This document shows positions 1 to 7,287 of a stretch of DNA of 22,308 bases, one piece after another; position 1 is the stretch's first letter, and every line of letters begins with the position of its first letter. The DNA is from CAZYXZ01 sp964651395 (GTDB lineage Bacteria > Actinomycetota > Actinomycetes > BP-191). The notes beneath the pieces were generated by a model, which was given only the letters and a program-made list of their open reading frames with translations, ran no database searches and was not told where the DNA came from. The stretch lies in the NCBI GenBank assembly GCA_964651395.1, contig CAZYXZ010000055.1, forward strand, positions 1 through 22,308. The letters run 5' to 3'. The translations under genes and the position numbers were made by a program.

Positions 1-1031
1 CCGCGCTCGGCGACCGGGTCTTCGTGCTCGGCCACCACTACCAGCGCGACGAGGTCATCCAGTTCGCCGACGTGACCGGTGACTCGTTCAAGCTGGCCCA
101 GCAGGCGGCCCTGCGCGACCAGGCGGAGTTCGTCGTGTTCTGCGGCGTCCACTTCATGGCCGAGAGCGCGGACATCCTCACCGCGGCGCACCAGCAGGTG
201 ATCCTCCCGGACCTCGCGGCCGGCTGTTCCATGGCCGACATGGCCGCGATCGAGCAGGTCGAGGAGTGCTGGGACACCCTCGTCGATGCGGACATCGCCG
301 ACTCGGTGGTGCCGCTGACCTACATGAACTCCTCCGCCGACATCAAGGCGTTCACGGGCCGCCACGGTGGCGCGATCTGCACGTCGTCCAACGCGAAGCG
401 CTCGATGGAGTGGGCCTTCAGTCGCGGAACGCGCGTTCTCTTCCTCCCCGACCAGCACCTGGGCCGCAACACCGCGGTCCTCGAGCTGGGCCTCTCTCTC
501 GACGACTGCGCGGTCTTCGACCCGCACAAGCCGAACGGTGGTCTGACGCCGGAACAGCTGGTCCGCGCGAAGGTTCTGCTGTGGCGCGGGCACTGCTCGG
601 TGCACGGGCGGTTCACGCTCGAGGCGGTCAACGAGGCGCGCGCGCGGGTGCCCGGCATCACGATCCTCGTGCACCCGGAGTGCCCGTACGAGGTGGTCAG
701 CAACGCCGACCTGGTCGGCTCGACCGAGTTCATCATCAGGACCATCCGCGAGGCGCCGGCCGGCAGCGCGTTCGCCGTCGGCACCGAGCTGAACCTCGTG
801 AACCGGCTGGCCCACGAGCACCCGGACAAGCAGGTGGTCTTCCTCGACAAGACCGTGTGCTTCTGCTCGACGATGAACCGGATCGACCTGCCGCACCTGG
901 TGTGGGCGCTGGAGAACCTCGTCGACGGCCGCGTGGTCAACCGCATCACCGTGGATCCGGCGGTCGCGGCGGACGCGCGGCTCGCGCTCGACCGTATGCT
1001 CGCGCTCCCCGAGCTCGCGACACAGGACTAG
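1..1031 (+). CDS. nadA: Quinolinate synthase NadA, 5'-truncated
   Basis: NadA condenses iminoaspartate with dihydroxyacetone phosphate to quinolinate in de novo NAD synthesis; it is cytosolic and uses a [4Fe-4S] cluster. The frame is open from base 3 and encodes ALGDRVFVLGHHYQRDE before the first possible GTG (24). That stretch is conserved NadA sequence, so the gene starts upstream of the window and the GTG at 24 is not the true start. The three likely cluster cysteines are visible: FCGVHFM (codon 141-143), WRGHCSVH (594-596) and FCSTMN (864-866). About 340 residues are present, and the family is usually near 350-400 in actinomycetes. It ends with TAG, 6 nt before the next gene, so co-transcription is likely. 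Identification is secure; upstream partners (nadB, nadC) cannot be seen. Confidence 0.96.
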   Translation, partial: ALGDRVFVLGHHYQRDEVIQFADVTGDSFKLAQQAALRDQAEFVVFCGVHFMAESADILTAAHQQVILPDLAAGCSMADMAAIEQVEECWDTLVDADIADSVVPLTYMNSSADIKAFTGRHGGAICTSSNAKRSMEWAFSRGTRVLFLPDQHLGRNTAVLELGLSLDDCAVFDPHKPNGGLTPEQLVRAKVLLWRGHCSVHGRFTLEAVNEARARVPGITILVHPECPYEVVSNADLVGSTEFIIRTIREAPAGSAFAVGTELNLVNRLAHEHPDKQVVFLDKTVCFCSTMNRIDLPHLVWALENLVDGRVVNRITVDPAVAADARLALDRMLALPELATQD

Positions 1032-1037
1032 GCCTCG

Positions 1038-1598
1038 ATGACCGACAGCAACCCGGCGAAGGCCGGCGGCAAGGGGCGGCCCACGCCCAAACGCGGCTCG
1101 CAGAAGCGCCGCGCGCCGTCGACCGCTGCGCCCACCAGCAAGCGCGAGGCGTACAAGAAGCGCAAGGCCGAGCTGCGCGACATCCGCGAGGCGCAGAAGG
1201 CGGCGCTGCGGCGCGGCGACGAGCGCGCGTTCCCCCGCTTCGCGAAGGGCGACGAGAAGGCGGCGGTGCGCGACGCGGTCGACTCGCGCATGGGCCGCGG
1301 CTGGCTGATCTACCCGGGACTGGTCATCAACCTGGCCAGCCTGCTCGTGCCCAACGTGGAGGTGCGCGGCGCGCTGAGCATCGTGTCGCTGGTGATCATC
1401 GCCTCGGTCGTCGCCGACGGCGTCTCCGTGGTCCGGCGTACCGGCAAGCTGCTCAGGGCCCGCTTCCCCGACGGGACGAAGGAGCCGCGCCGCCAGCTCC
1501 AGCGCTACGCCATCGCGCGCAACACCCAGTTCCGCAGCCGCCGGCTGCCGCCGCCGCGCGTCGACGTCGGCACGAAGCTCAAGGAGCTGGACGGCTGA
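1038..1598 (+). CDS. DUF3043 family membrane protein
   Basis: Protein of 186 aa with no known biochemical role. The N-terminal third is very basic and contains GKGRPTPKR (residues 11-19), a hallmark of the actinobacterial DUF3043 family. A Lys/Arg/Glu-rich, probably helical stretch (35-60) follows. Two hydrophobic segments, about 88-104 and 111-132, suggest a membrane hairpin with both basic tails in the cytoplasm. The start is the ATG 6 nt after nadA. No clear Shine-Dalgarno precedes it, so translation may be coupled to nadA. Its TGA shares one base with the ATG of the aldo/keto reductase (TGATG at 1596-1600). The family call rests on remembered motifs; the function is unknown. Confidence 0.85.
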   Translation: MTDSNPAKAGGKGRPTPKRGSQKRRAPSTAAPTSKREAYKKRKAELRDIREAQKAALRRGDERAFPRFAKGDEKAAVRDAVDSRMGRGWLIYPGLVINLASLLVPNVEVRGALSIVSLVIIASVVADGVSVVRRTGKLLRARFPDGTKEPRRQLQRYAIARNTQFRSRRLPPPRVDVGTKLKELDG

Positions 1599-2563
1599 TG
1601 CAGTACCGCACGCTCGGTCGTACCGGCACCCGCGTCAGCGAGATCGCGCTCGGGAACTGGGTGACGCACGGCGGCCAGGTGGGCGACGACGCGGCGCACG
1701 CCTGCGTGCACGCCGCGCTCGACGAAGGCATCACGTTCTTCGACACGGCCGACGTGTACGCCGGCGGCAAGGCCGAGGCGGTGCTGGGGAACGCCCTGCA
1801 GGGGATCACCCGGTCGTCGTACGTCCTGGCGACGAAGGTGTTCTTCCCGACCGGCACGGGGCCCAACGACCGCGGGCTGGGCCGCAAGCACATCGCTGAG
1901 TCGCTGCACGCGTCGCTGCGCCGGCTGCAGACGGACTACGTCGACCTCTACCAGGCACACCGCTACGACGCGGAGACGCCGCTCGAGGAGACGTTGCGCG
2001 CCTGGGACGACCTGGTCACCCAGGGCAAGGTGCACTACATCGGCATCAGCGAGTGGACGGCGCCGCAGATCGCCGCGGCGCTGGAGCTGGCCGACCGGCA
2101 CGGCTTCGACCGCATCGTCTCCAGCCAGCCCCAGTACTCCATCCTCTGGCGCGTGCCGGAGGCCGAGGTCATCCCCCTCTGCCGCGAGGAGGGCATCGGC
2201 CAGGTCGTGTGGTCCCCGCTGGCGATGGGCGTGCTGACCGGCAAGTACCAGCCTGGCGAAGCACCTGCGCCCGGCACGCGTGCGGCGGAACGACCCGGCG
2301 AGACCGGCTACCGCGACGAGAAGACGCTCACCGCCGTACAGCGGCTGCGCCCGGTCGCGGACGAGGCCGGGCTGACGATGGCGCAGCTCGCGCTCGCCTG
2401 GGTGCTGCGCAACGACAACGTCTCCGCCGCGATCATCGGCGCGACCCGGCCCGAGCAGGTGACCGAGAACGTCGGCGCCTCCGGCGTGCAGCTCGACGAC
2501 GACGTCGTGGCCGCGATCGACGCGGCCGTCGCCGACGTCGTGATCACCGAGTCGCCGTACTAG
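1598..2563 (+). CDS. Aldo/keto reductase (Kv-beta-like)
   Basis: NADPH-dependent oxidoreductase of 321 aa with the (beta/alpha)8 aldo/keto reductase fold. The catalytic tetrad is complete: D49 and Y54 (FFDTADVY), K80 (LATKVF) and H121 (YQAHR). The N-terminal YRTLGRTGTRVSEIALG and the C-terminal cofactor segment AAIIGATRPEQVTENV are typical of the voltage-gated K+ channel beta-subunit-like branch, usually about 310-340 aa. Start: ATG at 1598, overlapping the DUF3043 stop by one base. A much longer open frame runs upstream from 266, but it is antiparallel-free shadow over nadA and DUF3043 and lacks family similarity. The substrate cannot be inferred. The gene ends 4 nt before the convergent stop of the small minus-strand gene. 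Confidence 0.93.
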   Translation: MQYRTLGRTGTRVSEIALGNWVTHGGQVGDDAAHACVHAALDEGITFFDTADVYAGGKAEAVLGNALQGITRSSYVLATKVFFPTGTGPNDRGLGRKHIAESLHASLRRLQTDYVDLYQAHRYDAETPLEETLRAWDDLVTQGKVHYIGISEWTAPQIAAALELADRHGFDRIVSSQPQYSILWRVPEAEVIPLCREEGIGQVVWSPLAMGVLTGKYQPGEAPAPGTRAAERPGETGYRDEKTLTAVQRLRPVADEAGLTMAQLALAWVLRNDNVSAAIIGATRPEQVTENVGASGVQLDDDVVAAIDAAVADVVITESPY

Positions 2564-2567
2564 CCCA

Positions 2568-2756
2568 CTACTCCGCGGCGAGGCTCATCGGGCCGTAGAC
2601 CGCGCGCTCCTCCTCCAGCAGGGTCACCGCCGGCACGCCGGAGGCCAGCAGGTCGGGCCACGCGTCGCCGAGCCACGCCTCCGCGTCGGCCTGACCGGGG
2701 AAGTCCTGGCTGCCGACCGGCTCGCCGTCCCATTCGTACCGCCACCGCCATGCCAT
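2568..2756 (-). CDS. Small conserved actinobacterial protein, 62 aa
   Basis: Encodes 62 aa beginning MAWRWRYEWDGEPVG and ending near VYGPMSLAAE. I recognise it as a short actinobacterial hypothetical-protein type (WRWRYE, then DAEAWLG, then AVTLLEE), without known function. It is acidic and tryptophan-rich, with no membrane segment or signal peptide. The ATG at 2756 is preceded by GAGGAGG (minus strand, bases 2768-2762) at 5 nt spacing. This fixes the start, although the frame stays open to 2834 into the riboswitch DNA. It is transcribed away from the cobalamin riboswitch and converges on the aldo/keto reductase. Its promoter should lie inside the riboswitch DNA. The gene is real with fair confidence; no function is proposed. 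Confidence 0.75.
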   Translation of the reverse strand: MAWRWRYEWDGEPVGSQDFPGQADAEAWLGDAWPDLLASGVPAVTLLEEERAVYGPMSLAAE

Positions 2757-2769
2757 GCGCGCCTCCTCT

Positions 2770-2883
2770 GCGGTACCTTCCGGCTGTCTGCAACCCGGCA
2801 GCGAAACCGGTGTGAATCCGGTGCTGTCCCGCAACTGTGGTCCTCCCGAGCAGGGAGGCTAGCCAGGTCGCCTGCCGTGTCGC
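2770..2883 (+). promoter_or_regulatory. Cobalamin riboswitch aptamer
   Basis: The stretch contains the cobalamin aptamer core: GAAACCGGTGTGAATCCGG (2802-2820), then GCTGTCCCGCAACTGTGG (2823-2840), then a CCTCCC/GGGAGG hairpin (2842-2847 with 2853-2858) and a B12-box-like AGCCAGGTCGCCTGCC (2861-2876). Order and spacing match the known class, and the downstream genes are corrinoid transport and assembly genes. Adenosylcobalamin binding is expected to lower expression of the operon. The ends are approximate. The 5' edge nearly abuts the Shine-Dalgarno of the divergent 62-aa gene, so the riboswitch promoter probably lies in or next to that gene. A TACCTT at 2774-2779 is a possible -10, but would start the RNA inside the aptamer. 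Confidence 0.92.
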
Positions 2884-2922
2884 GTGACGAACCAGCCTCG
2901 AGGACGGGCGGCGGTTCGCACA

Positions 2923-2970
2923 CCAGGGCTCTCCTGGCGTCGAGCGTCCGACTCGACGACAGCGAAGGAG
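2923..2970 (+). promoter_or_regulatory. Probable riboswitch expression platform and btuF ribosome binding site
   Basis: Between aptamer and btuF lie two hairpins: CCAGG/CCTGG (2923-2927 with 2933-2937) and CGTCGAG/CTCGACG (2938-2944 with 2952-2958). GAAGGAG (2964-2970) follows, 9 nt before the GTG start. CTCCT at 2931-2935, within the first hairpin, can instead pair with AGGAG at 2966-2970. No U-tract follows either hairpin, so translational rather than transcriptional control is the better guess. Pairings were read by eye and not folded. Confidence 0.5.
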
Positions 2971-2979
2971 CACCACCCC

Positions 2980-3867
2980 GTGAAGCTCAAGATTGCCGCC
3001 GCGGTAGCGGCACTCTCCGTCCTCGCCGCGTGCGGTGAGGGCGCCGTCAACCCCAACGCGACGCCCAGCCCGACGAGCGCCAGTCCGGCCGTCGCGGCGC
3101 CCAAGCGCATCGTCTCGATGTCCGCGTCGGCCACCGAGATGCTCTTCGCCATCGGCGCCGGCCCCCAGGTGGTCGCCGTCGACAGCAACTCCAACTTCCC
3201 GGCCGAGGCGCCGAAGTCAGACCTCTCGGCGTACGAGCCGAACGTCGAGTCGATCGTGAAGCTCACTCCCGACCTGGTCGTCATCTCCGACGACATCAAG
3301 AACCTCAAGGCGCAGCTGACCACGCTGAAGATCCCGGTGCTCCACGAGCCGGCGGCGAAGACACTCGACGACAGCTATGCGCAGATCACCGAGCTCGGCG
3401 AGAAGACCGGCCACGCCGCCGAGGCAGCCGCGCTCGTGGCCTCGATGAAGCAGAAGGTGGCCGACCTGCTCAAGGAGGCGCCGAAGCCAGCGGCGCCGCT
3501 GTCCTACTTCTACGAGCTGGACAACACGCTCTACACCGTGACGTCGAAGACGTTCATCGGTCAGCTGTTCACGCTGGCCGGCCTGGCCAACATCGCGGAC
3601 CCGGCTGACAAGGCCGGCGGCGGCTACCCGCAGCTGTCCGCGGAGTTCCTCGTGAAGGCCGACCCCGACCTGGTCTTCCTGGCCGACACGAAGTGCTGCA
3701 AGCAGGACGCCACGACGTTCGCCGCGCGTCCCGGCTTCGGCAAGCTCAAGGCCGTGAAGAACGGCGACGTCGTTGCCCTCGACGACGACGTCGCCAGCCG
3801 GTGGGGTCCGCGTGTCACGGACCTGCTCTCCTCGATCGTGACGGCCGCCAAGGCGGCCGCTGCCTGA
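2980..3867 (+). CDS. btuF: Cobalamin/corrinoid ABC transporter substrate-binding lipoprotein (BtuF-like)
   Basis: Extracytoplasmic binding protein of 295 aa that should deliver corrinoids to BtuCD. The N-terminus is a lipoprotein signal: two lysines, a hydrophobic run and the lipobox LAAC with Cys18, followed by a Pro/Ser/Thr linker. The body has the class III (TroA/BtuF) pattern: KRIVSMSASATEMLFAIG, LTPDLVVIS, and a C-terminal ASRWGPR. The TKCCKQ motif near the end is common in actinobacterial B12 binders as I remember them. Start: GTG at 2980, chosen for GAAGGAG 9 nt upstream and the signal peptide. The open frame extends back to 2884, but through riboswitch sequence. The stop overlaps the btuC ATG by one base. 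Haem or siderophore binding is the alternative; the riboswitch and cob genes argue for corrinoids. Confidence 0.9.
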   Translation: MKLKIAAAVAALSVLAACGEGAVNPNATPSPTSASPAVAAPKRIVSMSASATEMLFAIGAGPQVVAVDSNSNFPAEAPKSDLSAYEPNVESIVKLTPDLVVISDDIKNLKAQLTTLKIPVLHEPAAKTLDDSYAQITELGEKTGHAAEAAALVASMKQKVADLLKEAPKPAAPLSYFYELDNTLYTVTSKTFIGQLFTLAGLANIADPADKAGGGYPQLSAEFLVKADPDLVFLADTKCCKQDATTFAARPGFGKLKAVKNGDVVALDDDVASRWGPRVTDLLSSIVTAAKAAAA

Positions 3868-4904
3868 TGGCGGACGGGCTCGTCCAGCCGGCGCGGCTTC
3901 GTCCGCGCTGGCTGGGCGTTGCCCTGCTGGCCGCCCTGCTCGCCGCGCTGGCCGGCCTGGTCGTCGGCCCGGTGGACCTCTCCCCGGTCGACGTGGTGAG
4001 GGAGCTGCTCGGCCTCGGGAGCCGGCTCTCCGAGCAGCAACGGGCGATCGTCGAGGAGATCCGCCTGCCCCGGGTCGTCCTCGGTCTCCTGGTGGGCGCC
4101 ACGCTGTCCATCTCGGGGGCGAGCTACCAGGCCGCCTTCCGCAACCCGCTCGCGGACCCCTACCTGCTCGGCGCGGCCGCGGGTGCCGGGTTCGGCGTGA
4201 CGATCGTCATCGCCGGCAACGCCGACGGTGCCGCGACACCGGTGACCGCTCCGCTGGCGGCGTTCGTCGGGGCGCTGGCCGCGGTGGCGCTCACCTACGC
4301 GCTGGGCGCCTCCGAGGGCGGCCGTGCGTCGACCGCGTCGCTGATCCTGGCCGGCGTGGCGGTGACCAGCTTCTTCACCGCGCTGCAGACCTACGTCCAG
4401 CAGCGCAACGCCGACACGATCCGCCAGGTCTTCACCTGGATCCTCGGCCGGCTCAGCACGGCCGGCTGGCACGAGGTGATCCTCCTGCTGCCGTACGCCG
4501 TGGTCTCGTGGGTCGTGCTGCTGGCGCACCGTCGCGTCCTCGACGTGCTCTCCGTCGGCGACGACGAGGCGACCTCGCTCGGCGTCAACGCGCGGCGCAG
4601 CCGGCTGGTCGTGGTCTTCGCCGCCTCGCTCGGCACGGCCGCGGCAGTGTCGGTGTCCGGGCTGATCGCGTTCGTGGGCATCATCGTGCCGCACACCGTG
4701 CGGCTGCTCTTCGGGCGGAGCAACCGCATCGTGCTGCCGCTCTCGCTGCTCTTCGGCGGCGCGTTCCTCTGCCTCGCCGACCTGCTCGCTCGCACGCTGG
4801 CCGACCCTGCGGAGCTGCCGATCGGCGTGGTCACCGCGTTCTTCGGCGCCCCGTTCTTCATCGTCGTGCTGCGCTCCGCGCGCCGGCTCGGGACGACGCC
4901 GTGA
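3867..4904 (+). CDS. btuC: Cobalamin ABC transporter permease BtuC
   Basis: FecCD/BtuC-type permease of 345 aa, rich in Ala/Leu/Val segments consistent with about ten transmembrane helices. The conserved RNPLADPYLLGAAAGAG motif begins at R92. Late in the protein, VSGLIAFVGIIVPHTVRLL and the following helices form the region that contacts the ATPase in this family. The ATG at 3867 overlaps the btuF stop (TGATG), and the TGA overlaps the btuD GTG by 4 bases, so the three transporter genes are translationally coupled. Length is normal for the family. Specificity for corrinoids is inferred from the riboswitch and neighbours, because FecCD permeases also serve haem and siderophores. Confidence 0.92.
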   Translation: MADGLVQPARLRPRWLGVALLAALLAALAGLVVGPVDLSPVDVVRELLGLGSRLSEQQRAIVEEIRLPRVVLGLLVGATLSISGASYQAAFRNPLADPYLLGAAAGAGFGVTIVIAGNADGAATPVTAPLAAFVGALAAVALTYALGASEGGRASTASLILAGVAVTSFFTALQTYVQQRNADTIRQVFTWILGRLSTAGWHEVILLLPYAVVSWVVLLAHRRVLDVLSVGDDEATSLGVNARRSRLVVVFAASLGTAAAVSVSGLIAFVGIIVPHTVRLLFGRSNRIVLPLSLLFGGAFLCLADLLARTLADPAELPIGVVTAFFGAPFFIVVLRSARRLGTTP

Positions 4905-5671
4905 TCCGCTGCGCGGGCGTCACGGTCGCCTTCGGTGACCATGTCGTCGTCGATGACGTGGCCGTCGCCGCGGCCCAGGGTGAGTGGCTGTCGATCGTCG
5001 GTCCCAACGGCGCCGGCAAGTCCACGCTGCTCCGCGTCCTGGCCGGCCTCCAGCGCGGCGGCGGCACGCTGGAGATGGAAGGGCGGTCGGTCGACGAGCT
5101 GACACGACGCGAGCGGGCGCAGCTGCTCGCGCTCGTCCCCCAGACGCCGCTCGTGCCGGACGGGATCCGGGTGGTCGACTACGTGCTGCTCGGCCGGACG
5201 CCGTACATCCGGCCACTGGCCGTCGAGAGCGCCGCCGACCTCGCAGCCGTGCACGACGCGCTGGCGCAGCTGGAGCTCCTGGAGTTCACCGACCGGGTGG
5301 TGACGACCCTGTCCGGCGGGGAGCGGCAGCGGGTCTTCCTCGCGCGGGCGCTCGCGCAGGGCTCACCTATCGTGCTGCTCGACGAGCCGACGACGGCGCT
5401 GGACGTAGGTCACCAGCAGCAGGTGCTCGAGCTGATCGACCGGCTTCGACGCGAGAGGCAGCTCACCGTCGTGACGACGATGCACGACCTGACGCTGGCC
5501 GGGCAGTACGCCGAGCGGCTGGTGCTGCTCGACGCCGGCCGGGTCGCCGTCGAGGGCACCGCCGAGGAAGTCCTCACCGAGGCGAACCTCGCGACGTACT
5601 ACGGCGCGCGCGTGCGGATCATCAGGGACGGCGGGCGGCTGGCAGTCGTCCCGCTACGGGGGCAGCCGTAG
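4901..5671 (+). CDS. btuD: Cobalamin ABC transporter ATP-binding protein BtuD
   Basis: Cytoplasmic ATPase of 256 aa that powers BtuC. All motifs are intact: Walker A GPNGAGKST (34-42), Q-loop Q81, signature LSGGE (137-141), Walker B IVLLDEP (157-163), D-loop near 167-168 and switch H195. Start: GTG at 4901, overlapping the btuC stop by 4 bases (GTGA); it gives a normal N-terminus, whereas the longer open frame from 4508 is shadow over btuC. The TAG shares its final base with the cobU GTG (TAGTG). It belongs to the FecE/BtuD group by length and pairing with a FecCD permease. Confidence 0.93.
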   Translation: MIRCAGVTVAFGDHVVVDDVAVAAAQGEWLSIVGPNGAGKSTLLRVLAGLQRGGGTLEMEGRSVDELTRRERAQLLALVPQTPLVPDGIRVVDYVLLGRTPYIRPLAVESAADLAAVHDALAQLELLEFTDRVVTTLSGGERQRVFLARALAQGSPIVLLDEPTTALDVGHQQQVLELIDRLRRERQLTVVTTMHDLTLAGQYAERLVLLDAGRVAVEGTAEEVLTEANLATYYGARVRIIRDGGRLAVVPLRGQP

Positions 5672-6210
5672 TGGCCCGCGTCCTCGTCATCGGCGGCGCG
5701 CGGTCCGGCAAGTCCCGCGAGGCCGAGCGCCGCCTGCTCGGTGCCGACCAGGTGACCTACGTGGCGGCGTACGCCGGCGATCCGTCGGACGGCGAGTGGG
5801 CGGCGCGGGTCGCCGAGCATCGCGCGCGCCGGCCGGCGTCGTGGCGGACGCTCGAGACCGGCGACGTGGCCGCCGTCCTGCGCGACCCCCCGACCGGCGC
5901 AGTGCTCGTGGACTGCGTCACCGTCTGGCTCACCCGGGCCATGGACGACGCGGCCGGCTGGGGCGAGGAGGCGGTCGACCCGGTCGCCGTGGCGAGGGTG
6001 CGGTCGAAGGTGGACGAGCTGGTGGCCGCCTGGGCGGACTCGGCCGGCGACGTGGTCGTCGTGACCAACGAGGTGGGTCAGGGCGTCGTCCCGGCGACCG
6101 CGTCGGGTCGCTGGTTCCGCGACGAGATGGGCGCGCTCAACGCCCGGCTGGCCGCTGCGGCGGACGAGGTGTGGTGGCTGGTCGCCGGAATCGCGCAGCG
6201 GATCAAGTGA
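5671..6210 (+). CDS. cobU: Adenosylcobinamide kinase / adenosylcobinamide-phosphate guanylyltransferase
   Basis: CobU phosphorylates adenosylcobinamide and transfers GMP to it, giving AdoCbi-GDP, the activated substrate of CobS. The 179-aa protein has the P-loop GGARSGKS (8-15), the guanylylated histidine in EHRARRP (H50) and the family block TNEVGQGVVPATASGRWFRD. It ends with GIAQRIK, typical of the family. Start: GTG at 5671, overlapping the btuD stop by one base; the preceding codon is GTA, so no better start is adjacent. It is cytosolic. Being in the same riboswitch-controlled unit as BtuFCD, it can act on imported cobinamide as well as on de novo intermediates. Confidence 0.95.
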   Translation: MARVLVIGGARSGKSREAERRLLGADQVTYVAAYAGDPSDGEWAARVAEHRARRPASWRTLETGDVAAVLRDPPTGAVLVDCVTVWLTRAMDDAAGWGEEAVDPVAVARVRSKVDELVAAWADSAGDVVVVTNEVGQGVVPATASGRWFRDEMGALNARLAAAADEVWWLVAGIAQRIK

Positions 6211-6222
6211 CAGGCTGCCGTC

Positions 6223-7287
6223 GTGCGTCGTGACGAGGTGGCAGCGTTGGCCGCCGGCATCGGTGAGCTGGACCCGGCCGCCCAGACCGGCGCGGCACTG
6301 CGGCAGGACCAGCTGACCAAGCCGCCCGGCGCACTCGGCCGCCTCGAGGCTCTGTCCATCTGGCTGGCCGGCGTTCAGGGCCGCTGCCCTCCCGACGAGC
6401 TCACGCGCAAGCGTCTCGTGGTCTTCGCGGCCGACCACGGCGTTGCGGCGCAGGGCGTCTCGGCGTACCCCGCCGAGGTCACGGCGCAGATGGTCGGCAA
6501 CTTCCTCGACGGCGGCGCCGCCTGCAACGTCCTCGCGAGGTCGGCCGGCGTGACCGTGCGCGTCGTGGACGTCGCGGTCGACGCCGACCCGGACTGGCCG
6601 GCGGAGGTGGGCAAGCACAAGGTGCGTCGCGGCTCGGGCGCGATCCACGTCGAGCCGGCGCTGACGGAGGGCGAGCTGTCCGCCGCGCTCGGCGCGGGAG
6701 CCGCCATCGCCGACGAGGAGATCGACGCGGGGGCGGACCTGCTCGTCGTCGGCGACATGGGCATCGGCAACACGACCCCGACTGCTGCCGTGGTCGCCGC
6801 CGTCACGGGAGCCGATCCGGCCGACGTGGTCGGGCGTGGCACCGGCATCGACGACGGCGCGTGGGCCCGCAAGGTGGCGCTGGTCCGCGAGGCGCTGCGG
6901 CGCAGCTCGGCCGGTCCGGCCGACCCGCTGACCGTGCTCGCGGAGGTGGGCGGCGCCGACCTCGCGGCGATGACCGGGTTCCTGCTCGCCGCGGCCGCCC
7001 GCCGTACGCCGGTGGTGCTCGACGGCGTGGTGAGCGGCGCCGCTGCGCTCGTCGCCGCGCAGCTCGCTCCGCGGGTGACGCATTTCTGCGTCGCCGGTCA
7101 CCGCTCCACCGAGCCCGCGCACCGGCGCGCCTTGGAGCACCTCGGCCTCGACCCGCTGCTCGACCTGTCGCTGCGGCTCGGCGAGGGCACTGGCGCACTG
7201 CTCGCGGTGCCGCTGCTCGACGCCGCGGTGGCGGTGCTCCGCGACATGGCGACGTTCGGCGAGGCCGGGGTGAGTACCGCGACGTGA
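6223..7287 (+). CDS. cobT: Nicotinate-nucleotide:dimethylbenzimidazole phosphoribosyltransferase
   Basis: CobT makes alpha-ribazole phosphate from nicotinate mononucleotide and dimethylbenzimidazole, preparing the lower ligand of B12. The protein has 354 aa, the usual length. Diagnostic segments: LTKPPGALGRLEALS near the N-terminus, FAADHGVAAQGVSAYP, GDMGIGNTTPTAA, and RLGEGTGA with the catalytic glutamate at E321. Start: GTG at 6223, 12 nt after cobU; there is no strong Shine-Dalgarno, so coupling to cobU is likely. The TGA overlaps the cobS GTG by 4 bases. Its nicotinate product links it loosely to the NAD pathway represented by nadA upstream, but the two genes are in different transcription units. 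Confidence 0.96.
   Translation: MRRDEVAALAAGIGELDPAAQTGAALRQDQLTKPPGALGRLEALSIWLAGVQGRCPPDELTRKRLVVFAADHGVAAQGVSAYPAEVTAQMVGNFLDGGAACNVLARSAGVTVRVVDVAVDADPDWPAEVGKHKVRRGSGAIHVEPALTEGELSAALGAGAAIADEEIDAGADLLVVGDMGIGNTTPTAAVVAAVTGADPADVVGRGTGIDDGAWARKVALVREALRRSSAGPADPLTVLAEVGGADLAAMTGFLLAAAARRTPVVLDGVVSGAAALVAAQLAPRVTHFCVAGHRSTEPAHRRALEHLGLDPLLDLSLRLGEGTGALLAVPLLDAAVAVLRDMATFGEAGVSTAT

Noticed and set aside
24..26. GTG at 24 as the nadA start
   Set aside because: Conserved NadA sequence continues upstream of it to the window edge, so the gene is simply cut by the window.
266..1597. Long open frame upstream of the aldo/keto reductase in the same frame
   Set aside because: It lies over nadA and DUF3043, which have clear family matches; the translated stretch is low-complexity Arg/Ala/Gly, typical of shifted reading in GC-rich DNA.
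5599..7140. 513-codon minus-strand open frame across cobU and cobT
   Set aside because: Composition (Gly, His, Arg, Asp rich) shows no domain, and it is antisense to two well-identified genes.
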